NCBI RefSeq assembly: GCF_018326305.1
Contig: NZ_AP023416.1
Span: 558,001-622,000 of the forward strand
Reading direction: 5' to 3'
Length of the DNA: 64,000 nt
DNA from: Vescimonas fastidiosa
Lineage (GTDB): Bacteria > Bacillota > Clostridia > Oscillospirales > Oscillospiraceae
In this document: piece after piece, positions 7,660-16,328 of the stretch
Layout of the letters: each line of letters opens with the position of its first letter
Numbering within the stretch: position 1 is the stretch's first letter
The notes under the pieces: generated by a model
What the model was told of the DNA's origin: nothing
What the model saw: only the letters and a program-made list of their open reading frames with translations
The model's database searches: none
Made by a program: the position numbers and the translations under genes

Positions 7660-7932
7660 ATGCACATCAGCTATAAACCACTCTGGCACACACTGTTAGA
7701 GCGTGATATGAGAAAAGAGGATTTAAGGCTTGCTGCTGGTATGACAACAAATATGATTGCCAACATGAGCAAAGAGGGAAAGCACATCAGCATGGATACA
7801 TTAGCCCGTATCTGTGAAACTCTGAATTGTGAGATTACTGATGTGATTGAGTTAGTACCAGACGAGCCTGCTTCCACAGGAGGTAAGGAACATGAGCGAA
7901 TTGAAACCAAGAATAACGGAAAACGGAATTGA
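7660..7932 (+). CDS. XRE-family helix-turn-helix regulator
   Basis: A 90-residue DNA-binding protein of the short Cro/CI-like type. The helix-turn-helix spans about residues 20-60 (DLRLAAGMTTNMIANMSKEG, then SMDTLARICETLNCEITDV). ATG 7660 is used because the peptide upstream of it is not conserved-looking and AGAAAGGCAGG lies before it. It is the first gene after the palindromic promoter, so autoregulation is likely. It overlaps tnpV by 41 bases. Confidence 0.8.
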   Translation: MHISYKPLWHTLLERDMRKEDLRLAAGMTTNMIANMSKEGKHISMDTLARICETLNCEITDVIELVPDEPASTGGKEHERIETKNNGKRN

Positions 7933-8269
7933 TTATATCCTTGTCGGAGATTACTACATTCCAGGCTTGAAACTGCCGGAGGAACACCGCCCTATCGGAA
8001 AGTACGGACGAATGCACCGGGAATATTTAAGAGAAGTCCACCCAGCCAGATTGAATACATTGATACTGACCGGAGAATTGTTGACATATCTTGCAGACCT
8101 GAATGAACAGGCACAAAAACGGTTAGACACTATCATGGAGCAGATGAAAGCTACCGAGGGCGTGACAGAGGAATTGAAGTGTACCCGACAAATGGAATGG
8201 GTGCAGCGTTGCAATAACATTCACAACAGGGCAGAAGAAATTGTTTTGTATGAGATGATTTATTCATAA
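7892..8269 (+). CDS. tnpV: TnpV family transposon-encoded protein
   Basis: A 125-residue protein matching TnpV, an accessory protein found in Tn4451-type elements. It shows the ITENGIDYILVGDYYIPGL start, the PIGKYGRMHREYL core and a long helix with LNEQAQKRLDTIMEQM. ATG 7892 follows CAGGAGG and lies inside the end of the HTH gene. Its biochemical role is not known; it serves mainly as a marker of this element family. Confidence 0.85.
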   Translation: MSELKPRITENGIDYILVGDYYIPGLKLPEEHRPIGKYGRMHREYLREVHPARLNTLILTGELLTYLADLNEQAQKRLDTIMEQMKATEGVTEELKCTRQMEWVQRCNNIHNRAEEIVLYEMIYS

Positions 8270-8298
8270 CGGGAGCAATTAAATCGGAGGTATATAAG

Positions 8299-9261
8299 AT
8301 GATTGAAATTGTATTTGGTGAAAGTGCCTGTGGAAGTTTGAAAATTGCCCAAACTTACGGCAAGGGAAAGTATAGAGGAAGTGCTGTTTCAATATTTATG
8401 AGGCACGAAGACGGGAGTGTTCCATCTTCAGATGAAATGAAAAAGGCACAGCTTCAAGCACAGGAACAAGAACGCATTGCTTGGGAGAATGCTATTCCAT
8501 TGGGAGGCAAGAGCAGTGATGTTTATTGTTTTGATATGGTTCTTAGTGTGGGAGATATTTCTGATAATGGAATTGGCGAACAGCGGAAAAATATTTTCAA
8601 GAAAATGCTGTCTGTCTGCTTTGTAGAGGATTTAGATTATCAGGTTGAAGAAAAAATACAGAAAATTAAAACTACATTGACCTCAGTGATTGAACGATAT
8701 GTAGCTGGGGAAGAAATTCGCATTTGGTATAGCTATAATCCAGATGAGCTTTGTGGTATGTATTGGCTTATGAAACAACTTCAACCATTAAACTGCCAGA
8801 CAACAATTTATTTGGTTAAGTTACCTACATGGGAATATGGAAAAGAAAATACTATGACATCCAAAATAGCATGGGGCGAGGTGTCTCCTGGCGAATGGGG
8901 AAACTATATAACTCTACAAGAGAAAGCTAATCCTGTATTTCTTTCAGCTTGTACTATGAAATGGAATCAACTTCAAAATGAAAATGCACCTTTGCGTGCA
9001 ATGTTAAATGGTAAATTGCAAAGCGTTTCAGAAGATATATATGATAGTTTCATTCTTCGTGAAATTGCGGAACAGCCAGAGCAATTCAAAATGGCTATTG
9101 TCATAGGTAATGTTTTAGGAAAATATCAACTTGGAATTAGTGATGTATGGATTTCCAATCGCATTGATAAAATGCTTGAAGATGGTGTGTTGGAAATTAT
9201 ACAGGACGCACCAAAGGGAGAAACAAATTATCGCCGAATATTAAGAAAACGAATGAAATAA
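8299..9261 (+). CDS. DUF1835/DUF3658 domain protein
   Basis: A 320-residue protein. The first 130 residues begin with IVFGESACGSLKIA, typical of DUF1835, and the C-terminal third resembles DUF3658 (WGEVSPGEWGNY region). ATG 8299 follows CGGAGG. It is AT-rich compared with the ICE genes and is followed by a terminator, so it looks like IME cargo. Its function is unknown. Confidence 0.7.
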   Translation: MIEIVFGESACGSLKIAQTYGKGKYRGSAVSIFMRHEDGSVPSSDEMKKAQLQAQEQERIAWENAIPLGGKSSDVYCFDMVLSVGDISDNGIGEQRKNIFKKMLSVCFVEDLDYQVEEKIQKIKTTLTSVIERYVAGEEIRIWYSYNPDELCGMYWLMKQLQPLNCQTTIYLVKLPTWEYGKENTMTSKIAWGEVSPGEWGNYITLQEKANPVFLSACTMKWNQLQNENAPLRAMLNGKLQSVSEDIYDSFILREIAEQPEQFKMAIVIGNVLGKYQLGISDVWISNRIDKMLEDGVLEIIQDAPKGETNYRRILRKRMK

Positions 9262-9273
9262 TAACCACAGCAC

Positions 9274-9319
9274 AAACCGCTGCTACATGGAATCCAACAA
9301 ACCATGCAACAGCGGTTTT
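9274..9319. terminator. Bidirectional terminator between convergent genes
   Basis: AAACCGCTG (9274-9282) pairs with CAGCGGTTT (9310-9318) across a long loop, with T- and A-runs on the outer sides. The genes on each side converge on it. Confidence 0.6.
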
Positions 9320-9322
9320 CCT

Positions 9323-10129
9323 TTACCGTTTTTTCCTCTGGCTGATAGGCGTTCCCATTTTCTTTGATTTTTTGAGAATACGAATGAACCAGCGAAATTC
9401 TTCTTCTGACAGGTTTTTATAGTTGATACCAAGCTGCTTGCAGTAAAGGATAACCAGTTTTTCATCTCGACTGCCCTTGAAATTTTCGACCGCTTCCAGA
9501 TTTTCTTTCAGTTCATCGGCAACGGTAGTTTGGGGCGCACTCTCGCTGTCCTTTTTGTGGAATTCCCGAATATCCCGGATAATCAGGTTGAGGTCATCCA
9601 GAACCATGTGACTGAAATACTCATCATCACTGATATGTGCGGCTTGCAGCACCTTCAAATGCGGGTCATCTTCGCCGGGGCGATACCGTTCAATAATTTC
9701 ATGCCGGACGGTATCAACAAGGGAGTTGAGATTTTGGATTTGCATGGTGGCAATCCCGTCCACATAAATCTCAATGTCCGCAAGAAACTTGATAAAGTCC
9801 TTATGGGTGGCAAGTTCGCAGAGCAGACGGTTGTTAATCCGACCGCTTTTCAGCAGTGCCACCATCTCATCGTTCAAATGCAGCTCCGTCAGTGGCGTGT
9901 TGATCTGCTCCCTGTTCTCTGTCCGGCACAGCAGATAATCGACGGAAACCCCATAGAAGTCTGCCAGCGTGATAAGGTTGCCATGATTGATTTCCTTATA
10001 ATCCTCTTTTTCATAACTGCCAAGGGCTGATTTAGAAATGCCCGTCAGCTTTGATAGTTCTTCCAGATTTAAGCCTTTGTCCTTGCGGAGTTCCCAAAGG
10101 CGTTCCTGTATGCTTGTTGCTCCTTTCAT
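9323..10129 (-). CDS. XRE-family regulator with long C-terminal domain
   Basis: A 268-residue protein with an N-terminal Cro/CI helix-turn-helix (residues 8-65: IQERLWELRKDKGLNLEELS, KSALGSYEKED, ITLADFYGVSVDYLLCRTEN). A charged helical region of about 200 residues with no recognised domain follows. ATG 10,129 has GGAAAGGAG upstream. It is transcribed away from the replication/mobilization genes and probably controls the divergent region. Promoter on the minus strand: TATAAT at 10,181-10,176 with an imperfect -35 17 bases upstream, beside a TTTCC...GGAAA repeat. Confidence 0.8.
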   Translation of the reverse strand: MKGATSIQERLWELRKDKGLNLEELSKLTGISKSALGSYEKEDYKEINHGNLITLADFYGVSVDYLLCRTENREQINTPLTELHLNDEMVALLKSGRINNRLLCELATHKDFIKFLADIEIYVDGIATMQIQNLNSLVDTVRHEIIERYRPGEDDPHLKVLQAAHISDDEYFSHMVLDDLNLIIRDIREFHKKDSESAPQTTVADELKENLEAVENFKGSRDEKLVILYCKQLGINYKNLSEEEFRWFIRILKKSKKMGTPISQRKKR

Positions 10130-10612
10130 GGGCGCACGCTCCTTTCCAATGGTTTCATTGCTGCCGCTTATCTGGATTATATCACACTTTCCGCAATCGT
10201 GGAAATTTCTGATTTTTACCCCTAATTCCTACTTTGTGGACATACGGCACAGGGCACAAAAATGTTCTATGATACAGGTAGTTCATCGATGGATTATTCC
10301 AATCGAATGACCAGCCTGTGTGGGATATGCTTCCCCGGCGATGTAGCGCCATGACTTTTGGCAGGGATGTGGAGGAACCCTGACCGAAACGAGCGTACCA
10401 AAGGGAGCGATACGCCGCTGTGAGATTCAGGGGAGGAACGACACCGGGGAGAACTGGCGAACTGACACCGAAATGATACCGAAACACGACAATCTGATAG
10501 GGGGATAGTCTACCCTATCGCTGATACTTCGGGAGATTTTAATCGGCTCTATGACCGTAATTTTGCCGAAAATCGCCCCGAAACCATACACTAAAACGGG
10601 AGGAAATACAAT
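10130..10612. promoter_or_regulatory. Divergent control region with CCGAAA repeats
   Basis: This 483-base stretch has no convincing gene. It holds the leftward promoter near 10,176-10,204 and an inverted repeat GATAGGG (10,496-10,502) / CCCTATC (10,513-10,519). It also has five CCGAAA-containing repeats: ACCGAAA at 10,383, 10,467 and 10,478, and CCGAAA near 10,566 and 10,578. It may serve in regulation, replication or transfer. Confidence 0.45.
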
Positions 10613-10801
10613 ATGCCGAGAATGAGCAAAAAGAGGAAGCATGAGCTTTCCTTTTACCTCAATGACCGGGGGCGTGTCACTTACAACGAATTATGCCGGA
10701 AATGCCAGCATGGGTGCAAGCAGAGCTTCCGGGCGGTTGTGATTGACTGCCCCCGTTATTTATCCAAACGATCAAAGAAAAAGGAGGAACACACCGAATG
10801 A
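10613..10801 (+). CDS. Small Cys-containing IME protein
   Basis: A 62-residue basic protein (MPRMSKKRKHELSFYLND) with C-x2-C-x3-C spacing (ELCRKCQHGC) and a lysine-rich end. ATG 10,613 follows CGGGAGG. It overlaps the next gene by 4 bases, so the two are probably coupled. A small nucleic-acid-binding protein is plausible; the family is not recognised. Confidence 0.65.
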   Translation: MPRMSKKRKHELSFYLNDRGRVTYNELCRKCQHGCKQSFRAVVIDCPRYLSKRSKKKEEHTE

Positions 10802-11139
10802 ATTTTGAATTTATGACGATAGACACACCATTGCCGCCCTGTATGCCATTTCCCAGAGCGTTGACAGGATTTCCAGTCAGCAGCACCGCAAAGGTCATGT
10901 ACTGCCGGATGCTGGACGCTATGCTATCCAAAGAGCAGGAGGACGAGAACGGAATCCTGTTTGTCTGCTTCCCTGTCACAGCCATTGCCGCAGTCCTGTC
11001 CCGCAGTCCCATGACGGTCAAGCGTTCTCTGAATGAACTGGAAAACGCCGGACTTATCATGCGGGTGCGTCAGGGCGTGGGAGAACCGAATAGGATTTAT
11101 GTGCTGATACCGGGAAAGGAGGACGCTGCCCTTGCCTGA
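10798..11139 (+). CDS. Replication-initiator-like winged-helix protein
   Basis: A 113-residue protein that looks like a stand-alone N-terminal domain of the RepA_N type (STAKVMYCRMLDAML, then MTVKRSLNELENAGLIMRVR), the same winged-helix pattern as in the ICE rep proteins. ATG 10,798 overlaps the previous stop. It belongs to a run of coupled small genes before the candidate oriT, and probably binds DNA in IME replication or control. Confidence 0.7.
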   Translation: MNFEFMTIDTPLPPCMPFPRALTGFPVSSTAKVMYCRMLDAMLSKEQEDENGILFVCFPVTAIAAVLSRSPMTVKRSLNELENAGLIMRVRQGVGEPNRIYVLIPGKEDAALA

Positions 11140-11428
11140 TACCTCGAAGCTGGAAAAGCTCAACCGGGAGCTGGAGAAAAGCGAAAAGAAACTGCGGAAA
11201 GCCATCAATGATGAAAAGGCATTGCAGCACCAGTTAAAGCAGCTTACCCGAAAGGAACGGACGCACCGGCTCTGCACTCGTGGCGGTATGCTGGAAAGTT
11301 TTCTGCAAGAGCCGGAACGCCTAACAGATGATGATGTCATGCTGTTGTTGAAACTCATTTTTCACAGGCAGGACACGCAGGAACTATTGAAAAAAATGCT
11401 GGAACGGGAGAAGCCGGAAACCCCTTAG
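11132..11428 (+). CDS. DUF3847 protein
   Basis: A 98-residue, highly charged protein with an N-terminal coiled coil (KLEKLNRELEKSEKKLRKAI) and a CTRGGMLESFL motif typical of DUF3847. These small proteins commonly accompany MobA/MobL relaxases and recall MobC-type accessory factors. TTG 11,132 lies in the end of the previous gene. The stop codon lies inside the palindrome that precedes the candidate nic site, so gene end and oriT overlap. Confidence 0.75.
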   Translation: MPDTSKLEKLNRELEKSEKKLRKAINDEKALQHQLKQLTRKERTHRLCTRGGMLESFLQEPERLTDDDVMLLLKLIFHRQDTQELLKKMLEREKPETP

Positions 11429-11480
11429 TTTACTAAGGGCGCAATTATACACCACCCAGAGGTTGGTGCATTGCGTTCTC
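11422..11480 (-). other. Candidate IME oriT with IncQ-like nic region
   Basis: On the minus strand the order is inverted repeat CACCA (11,468-11,464) / TGGTG (11,454-11,450), then TATAATTGCGCCCTTAG. RSF1010-type (MOBQ) origins have a hairpin followed by TAAGTGCG-CCCT with the nick inside. The IME encodes a MobA/MobL relaxase of that class. A further palindrome CCCTTAGT-TT-ACTAAGGG covers 11,422-11,439. Confidence 0.55.
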
Positions 11481-11739
11481 CGAAGGCTCCTCGCCGGAGA
11501 GCTGTGATTTTCCGCAGTCATGGTCTGCTCCAAATCAAACAGGGGACGCTACACTTCCCCTGCGCTGGCTGCAGCCAGCTACCCTTTTGTGGACTTGCCT
11601 GTTGGGGACACCTTGCGGTGCAAGCTGTTCCCAGCCGACAAGTTTCATAAAATATGCTATCTTTTCGATAATCGATGAAGTATAATAAAGTCAGAAATAA
11701 ATCAGGAATTTGAGGTCAAGGCTTAAACGTGAGGTTTAT
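11481..11739. other. Structured non-coding stretch right of oriT
   Basis: No gene seen. It holds a long imperfect hairpin with GGGGACACCTTGC / GCAAGCTGTTCCC arms (about 11,606-11,635) inside a larger ACTTG...CAAGT repeat. A possible promoter TATAAT near 11,682 lies just before the CPCC gene. Confidence 0.4.
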
Positions 11740-11994
11740 ATGAAAAAATACCAATGTCCTTGCTGCGGATATTTTACCTATAATGTTCCGGCAAATGAAG
11801 ATTGTGGGTATATTTGCCCCGTTTGTTTTTGGGAGAATGACCCGTTCATTGCTTCTGATAACGAACCAAGCGACTCTAATCATGGAATAACGCTAAAAGA
11901 AGCGAAATCCAATTTCTCAAAATTTGGTGCTTGTGAAAAAGAAATGTTATGTTATGTCCGACCACCAAGAGATGATGAAAAAGAAATTTCATAG
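11740..11994 (+). CDS. Cysteine-rich CPCC domain protein
   Basis: An 84-residue protein beginning KKYQCPCCGYFTY, with a second pair CPVCFWENDP, a zinc-ribbon arrangement that defines the CPCC family. Members are often found near toxin-immunity genes. ATG 11,740 follows GTGAGG. It is AT-rich and pairs with the gene at 12,052 as a possible cargo unit. Function unknown. Confidence 0.75.
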   Translation: MKKYQCPCCGYFTYNVPANEDCGYICPVCFWENDPFIASDNEPSDSNHGITLKEAKSNFSKFGACEKEMLCYVRPPRDDEKEIS

Positions 11995-12051
11995 CGACAA
12001 CTTCCAACTTGTAGAACTGAAAAATTAGAAGTTGTAAAGGAGTGTGATAAA

Positions 12052-12561
12052 ATGGAAACACTTTTTGACCAATACAAAGAACTGAATATAAATGGCTCTT
12101 TGATTTGTCTTGAACAAGTTGAAGATATTTATTCTTACTTCTGCTATCCGACCAATGCAAAGGCAATAGGTTTTGAAGGAAGTATTATGTATTGCTTTAT
12201 TGAGCCGTATGGGGAAATGGTTTTTGCCTGCAATCCTGATACTTGTGCAGATGTTTTTGTTTATCCACTGGCAAGAACCTTTGAGGATTTTATGAGACTT
12301 ATTCTTGCTTGTGGTTCTACTAATCCTATTGAGCAGATTATTTGGATGGACAAAGACAAATTTGAAAAACACCTCAAAGAGGAAGAAGCAATCCGCACAG
12401 AGGAACAGAAAGCGACATTAAGTTATCTTGAAACAGAATTAGAAATTTCCCCTATTGATAACCCTTATGACTATGTAAAAGAACTGCAATCTCGCTTTGA
12501 CAATAGTGGCATTGAGTATAGTGATGAATACTATGATGTTTTGGGGATTGATAGAAAATAA
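12052..12561 (+). CDS. Hypothetical protein, possibly SUKH/SMI1-like
   Basis: A 169-residue acidic protein starting METLFDQYKELNINGSLICL. The middle part (FEGSIMYCFIEPYGEMVFAC, PLARTFEDFMRLIL) loosely recalls SMI1/KNR4 (SUKH) immunity proteins, but this is weak. ATG 12,052 follows AAAGGAG. AT-rich composition and position next to the CPCC gene suggest cargo rather than transfer function. It could equally be an unrelated accessory protein. Confidence 0.55.
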   Translation: METLFDQYKELNINGSLICLEQVEDIYSYFCYPTNAKAIGFEGSIMYCFIEPYGEMVFACNPDTCADVFVYPLARTFEDFMRLILACGSTNPIEQIIWMDKDKFEKHLKEEEAIRTEEQKATLSYLETELEISPIDNPYDYVKELQSRFDNSGIEYSDEYYDVLGIDRK

Positions 12562-12656
12562 CAACAAATAAATTCCAGTTCGTCAGCTTCACATCGGGTC
12601 AACTTGTCCCGAACTTTTACAACTAAATACCCGCCGCCCACACAGCGGCACACCGA

Positions 12657-12692
12657 GCAGGAAATCTGAAAGAAAGGTTTCCTGCTTTTTTT
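12657..12692 (+). terminator. Rho-independent terminator
   Basis: GCAGGAAA (12,657-12,664) pairs with TTTCCTGC (12,678-12,685), followed by seven T's. It closes the cargo pair before the relaxase gene. Confidence 0.8.
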
Positions 12693-12755
12693 CTGCCCAA
12701 AATGAGGTGGTAAAACGCCACCCCGTCCACCAATTAGCGAAAGGAGGGACACGAA

Positions 12756-14336
12756 ATGCCCTGTCCACACAACGAAATCACGATTGTTCAGCGCAGTCAG
12801 CGGCAGTCTGCGGTTGCCGCCGCTGCTTACCAGAGTGGCGAAAAACTGTTCTGTGAATATGACCAGCAAGTGAAGCACTACCCGGAAAAGCGTGGTATCG
12901 TCCACAATGAAATCCTGCTCCCACCTAATGCCCCACAGGAATATGCAGACCGCAATACTTTGTGGAACGCCGCCGAAGCGGTGGAAAAACAATGGAACTC
13001 CCAGCTTGCAAGGCGGTGGGTGCTTACCATCCCCAGAGAGATACCGCCCGACCAGTATGCTGTCCTTGTCCGGGAGTTTTGCCAGAAGCAGTTTGTTTCC
13101 AAAGGCATGATTGCTGACTTTGCCATCCATGACCCCCATCCGCCGGGACACAATCCCCACGCCCATGTCATGCTCACTATGAGGGCAATAGACGAACATG
13201 GGAAATGGCTTCCCAAGAGCCGCAAGGTTTATGACCTTGATGAAAGCGGAGAACGGATAAAACTTCCGTCCGGCAGGTGGAAAAGCCACAAGGAGGATAC
13301 GGTTGACTGGAACGACCAGAAATATTGTGAAATCTGGCGGCATGAATGGGAAGTAATCCAGAACCGCTATCTGGAAGCCAATGACCGCCCGGAGCGTGTG
13401 GACTTGCGTTCCTATGCCAGACAGGGGCTTGATATTATCCCTACTGTCCATGAGGGGGCTGCTGTCCAGCAGATGGAAAAGCGTGGTATCCAGACAAATA
13501 TCGGCAACCTGAACCGGGAAATCAAAGCTGCCAACCGCCTAATGAAGTCCATCCGGCAGCTTATCCAAAACCTCAAAGGCTGGATTACCGAGCTGGGAGA
13601 AAAACGGAAGGAGCTGCTTGCACAAAAAGCGGCGGAGGAAGCGACACTTCTTCCCAATCTGCTGATGAAGTATATGGAGATACGAAAGGAAGAACGGAAG
13701 GACTGGACGAGGGCTGGACAGAACCGGGGGACTTCACAGGACTTAAAGGCAGTCAGCGAAGCCCTATCCTATCTCCGGCAAAAGGGGCTTTCCACTGTGG
13801 AGGACTTAGAAGCATTTCTGGAATCTTCCGGGAAATCAGCCGCAGATTACCGCAATCAGATGAAGCCAAAGGAAGCCCGCAGCAAAGTGATTGACGGGAT
13901 TCTTGCCAGCCGGACAGACTGCAAGGAATGTAAGCCTGTCTATGAGAAGTACCAGAAGATATTTTTTAAGAAAACAAAGGAGAAATTCAAACAGGAACAC
14001 CCGGAGGTTGCCCGGTATGAAAAAGCCGCCACCCACCTTGCCAAGCACCCAGATGATAAGGACAGTACCCAAAAGGAGCTGCAAGAGGAGCAGGAAACGC
14101 TTCTGGAAGAAATTGCAGCTCTGAAAACACCGCTGACCGAGGTACAGGAGGATTTGAAGAAGCTGCGGGACATCCGCTACTGGGTACGGAAAGCCACACC
14201 CGGCACAGAGGAAAGCAAAGAGCCGCCCAAGAAGCAGCCCATCAAGGAAGTCTTGCAGGATAAGACAGACGAGAAAAAAGCACAAAGAACTGCCCCGGAG
14301 CAGACAAAACACAAACAACAGGATATGGAACTTTAA
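12756..14336 (+). CDS. mobA: MobA/MobL family relaxase
   Basis: A 526-residue DNA-nicking protein that starts IME transfer at oriT. The N-terminal domain has SQRQSAVAAAAYQSGE near residue 15 and the metal-binding histidine cluster HDPHPPGHNPHAHV at about residues 125-138, typical of MOBQ relaxases. The C-terminal half is coiled-coil rich (IKAANRLMKSIRQLIQNL and later lysine/glutamate repeats). ATG 12,756 follows GAAAGGAGGG. It probably acts at the nic-like site at 11.44 kb and uses a co-resident ICE's secretion channel. Confidence 0.92.
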   Translation: MPCPHNEITIVQRSQRQSAVAAAAYQSGEKLFCEYDQQVKHYPEKRGIVHNEILLPPNAPQEYADRNTLWNAAEAVEKQWNSQLARRWVLTIPREIPPDQYAVLVREFCQKQFVSKGMIADFAIHDPHPPGHNPHAHVMLTMRAIDEHGKWLPKSRKVYDLDESGERIKLPSGRWKSHKEDTVDWNDQKYCEIWRHEWEVIQNRYLEANDRPERVDLRSYARQGLDIIPTVHEGAAVQQMEKRGIQTNIGNLNREIKAANRLMKSIRQLIQNLKGWITELGEKRKELLAQKAAEEATLLPNLLMKYMEIRKEERKDWTRAGQNRGTSQDLKAVSEALSYLRQKGLSTVEDLEAFLESSGKSAADYRNQMKPKEARSKVIDGILASRTDCKECKPVYEKYQKIFFKKTKEKFKQEHPEVARYEKAATHLAKHPDDKDSTQKELQEEQETLLEEIAALKTPLTEVQEDLKKLRDIRYWVRKATPGTEESKEPPKKQPIKEVLQDKTDEKKAQRTAPEQTKHKQQDMEL

Positions 14337-14401
14337 CAGGCACTTGCCATTTTCAATCAGAGAATGTCAGGTGCTTTTCTTTTTTTCAAGGAGGGATAGA
14401 T

Positions 14402-15022
14402 TTGAATGTATTTGAAGCTGTGAAGCAGTCCGTCACAACAAGACAGGCTGCGGAGCATTATGGAATCCGTGTAGGCCGGAACGGGATGGCTTGTTGCCCG
14501 TTCCATCACGATAAAACCCCAAGCATGAAGCTGGATTGGCGTTACCACTGCTTCGGCTGCGGTGCGGATGGGGATGTGATTGATTTTGCCGCCGCCCTGT
14601 ATGGGCTGGGAAAGAAAGAAGCCGCCGTACAGCTGGCACAGGACTTCGGGCTTTCCTATGAGGACTGGAAACCGCCGGGGAAGGTAAAAAAGCCCAAGCC
14701 CCGGCAGAAATCCCCGGAGGAACAGTTTCAGGAAGCAAAAAACCGCTGCTTCCGTATTCTTGCCGATTATCTTCACTTGCTTCGGGCATGGAGAAAGGAT
14801 TATGCCCCGCACTCCCCGGAGGAAGCCTTACAGAAGCAAGACCAAGTGGAATATCTGCTGGATGTGCTGCTCTTTGGGGAGACAGAGGAAAAAGCAGCTT
14901 TGATTACGGACTACGGAAAGGATGTGATACAGCTTGAAAAGCGAATGGCAGAGCTTGCCGCCGCAAACGCAGCAAGAACTAAAAAACACCATGAACGCCA
15001 TGCAGCCGCCCCAGAGCATTGA
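14402..15022 (+). CDS. CHC2 zinc-finger primase-like protein
   Basis: A 206-residue protein with a DnaG-type zinc finger: CCPFHHDKTPSMKLDWRYHC then FGCGADGDVIDF (residues about 30-65). No TOPRIM catalytic domain is present, so it may only bind primer-start sites or work with the VapE helicase. TTG 14,402 follows AAGGAGGG. It overlaps the helicase gene by 89 bases. Confidence 0.8.
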   Translation: MNVFEAVKQSVTTRQAAEHYGIRVGRNGMACCPFHHDKTPSMKLDWRYHCFGCGADGDVIDFAAALYGLGKKEAAVQLAQDFGLSYEDWKPPGKVKKPKPRQKSPEEQFQEAKNRCFRILADYLHLLRAWRKDYAPHSPEEALQKQDQVEYLLDVLLFGETEEKAALITDYGKDVIQLEKRMAELAAANAARTKKHHERHAAAPEH

Positions 15023-16328
15023 GGAAATCAAGGCGGGGCTGGGAACTACCGAGAAAGGCGGTGTCCGTCAGAGCATACGGAACTGCCTGACCGTATTCCA
15101 GCGTGACCCGCTGCTTTCCGGGGCTATCGCATACAACATCCTGACCGACCGCAAGGACATCATAAAGCCCATCGGCTTCCACAGGGAAAGCACCGCCCTG
15201 AACGATACGGACATGAAGTATCTGCTTCTCTATCTGGAAGAAACCTACGGGCTTACCAATGAGAAGAAGATTGATAACGCCATCGGGATTGTGGCGAATG
15301 AAAACAAGTACCATCCCATCCGGGACTATCTCAATACCCTTGTGTGGGACGGGACAGAACGAATCCGTTTCTGCCTGCGGCACTTTCTGGGGGCTGACGC
15401 AGACGATTACACCTATGAAGCGTTGAAGCTGTTCCTGCTGGGCGCAATCTCACGAGCCTTTCAGCCGGGATGCAAATTTGAAATCATGCTCTGTCTGGTA
15501 GGCGGTCAGGGGGCTGGCAAGTCCACCTTCTTCCGTCTGCTGGCAGTCCGGGACGAGTGGTTCTCCGATGATTTGCGGAAGTTGGACGATGACAATGTGT
15601 ACCGCAAGCTGCAAGGTCACTGGATTATCGAAATGTCGGAAATGATGGCAACCGCCAACGCCAAGAGCATTGAGGAAATCAAGTCATTTTTAAGCCGACA
15701 GAAAGAGGTTTACAAGATACCCTATGAAACCCACCCAGCAGACCGCCCCCGTCAGTGCGTGTTTGGCGGCACTTCCAATGCCCTTGACTTCCTGCCCCTT
15801 GACCGTTCCGGCAACCGCCGCTTTATCCCCGTCATGGTGTACCCGGAGCAAGCCGAGGTTCACATTTTGGAGGACGAAGCCGCTTCCAGAGCCTATATCG
15901 AGCAGATGTGGGCAGAAGCGATGGAAATTTACAGAAGCGGAAGGTTCAAGCTGGCTTTCAGCCCTGCCATGCAGCGGTATCTCAAAGAACACCAGCGGGA
16001 TTTTATGCCGGAGGACACCAAAGCCGGGATGATACAGGCGTATCTTGATAAGTACACCGGGAGCATGGTCTGCTCCAAGCAGCTCTATAAGGAAGCCTTG
16101 AACCATGCCTTTGACGAGCCGAAGCAATGGGAAATCCGGGAAATCAACGAGATTATGAACCAGTGCATTTCTGGCTGGCGGTACTTCCCGAACCCAAGAA
16201 TGTTTTCCGAATATGGCAGACAAAAGGGCTGGGAGCGTGAAAACCCGGCAACGGACTCCGGCAACCCGTCTGAAAAAACGATGGACGGTTTTGTGGAGGT
16301 CACAGAACAGATGGAGCTTCCATTCTGA
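14934..16328 (+). CDS. VapE-family P-loop helicase/ATPase
   Basis: A 464-residue protein of the virulence-associated E (VapE) family, related to superfamily 3 helicases and used for replication in many small elements. Walker A is GGQGAGKST at about 190-198; IIEMSEMMA follows as the likely Walker B; the sensor region is FGGTSNALDFLPLDRSGNRRF. TTG 14,934 gives a long overlap with the primase gene; ATG 14,991 is the alternative. The 3' end carries two of the candidate iterons. Confidence 0.85.
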   Translation: MKSEWQSLPPQTQQELKNTMNAMQPPQSIEEIKAGLGTTEKGGVRQSIRNCLTVFQRDPLLSGAIAYNILTDRKDIIKPIGFHRESTALNDTDMKYLLLYLEETYGLTNEKKIDNAIGIVANENKYHPIRDYLNTLVWDGTERIRFCLRHFLGADADDYTYEALKLFLLGAISRAFQPGCKFEIMLCLVGGQGAGKSTFFRLLAVRDEWFSDDLRKLDDDNVYRKLQGHWIIEMSEMMATANAKSIEEIKSFLSRQKEVYKIPYETHPADRPRQCVFGGTSNALDFLPLDRSGNRRFIPVMVYPEQAEVHILEDEAASRAYIEQMWAEAMEIYRSGRFKLAFSPAMQRYLKEHQRDFMPEDTKAGMIQAYLDKYTGSMVCSKQLYKEALNHAFDEPKQWEIREINEIMNQCISGWRYFPNPRMFSEYGRQKGWERENPATDSGNPSEKTMDGFVEVTEQMELPF

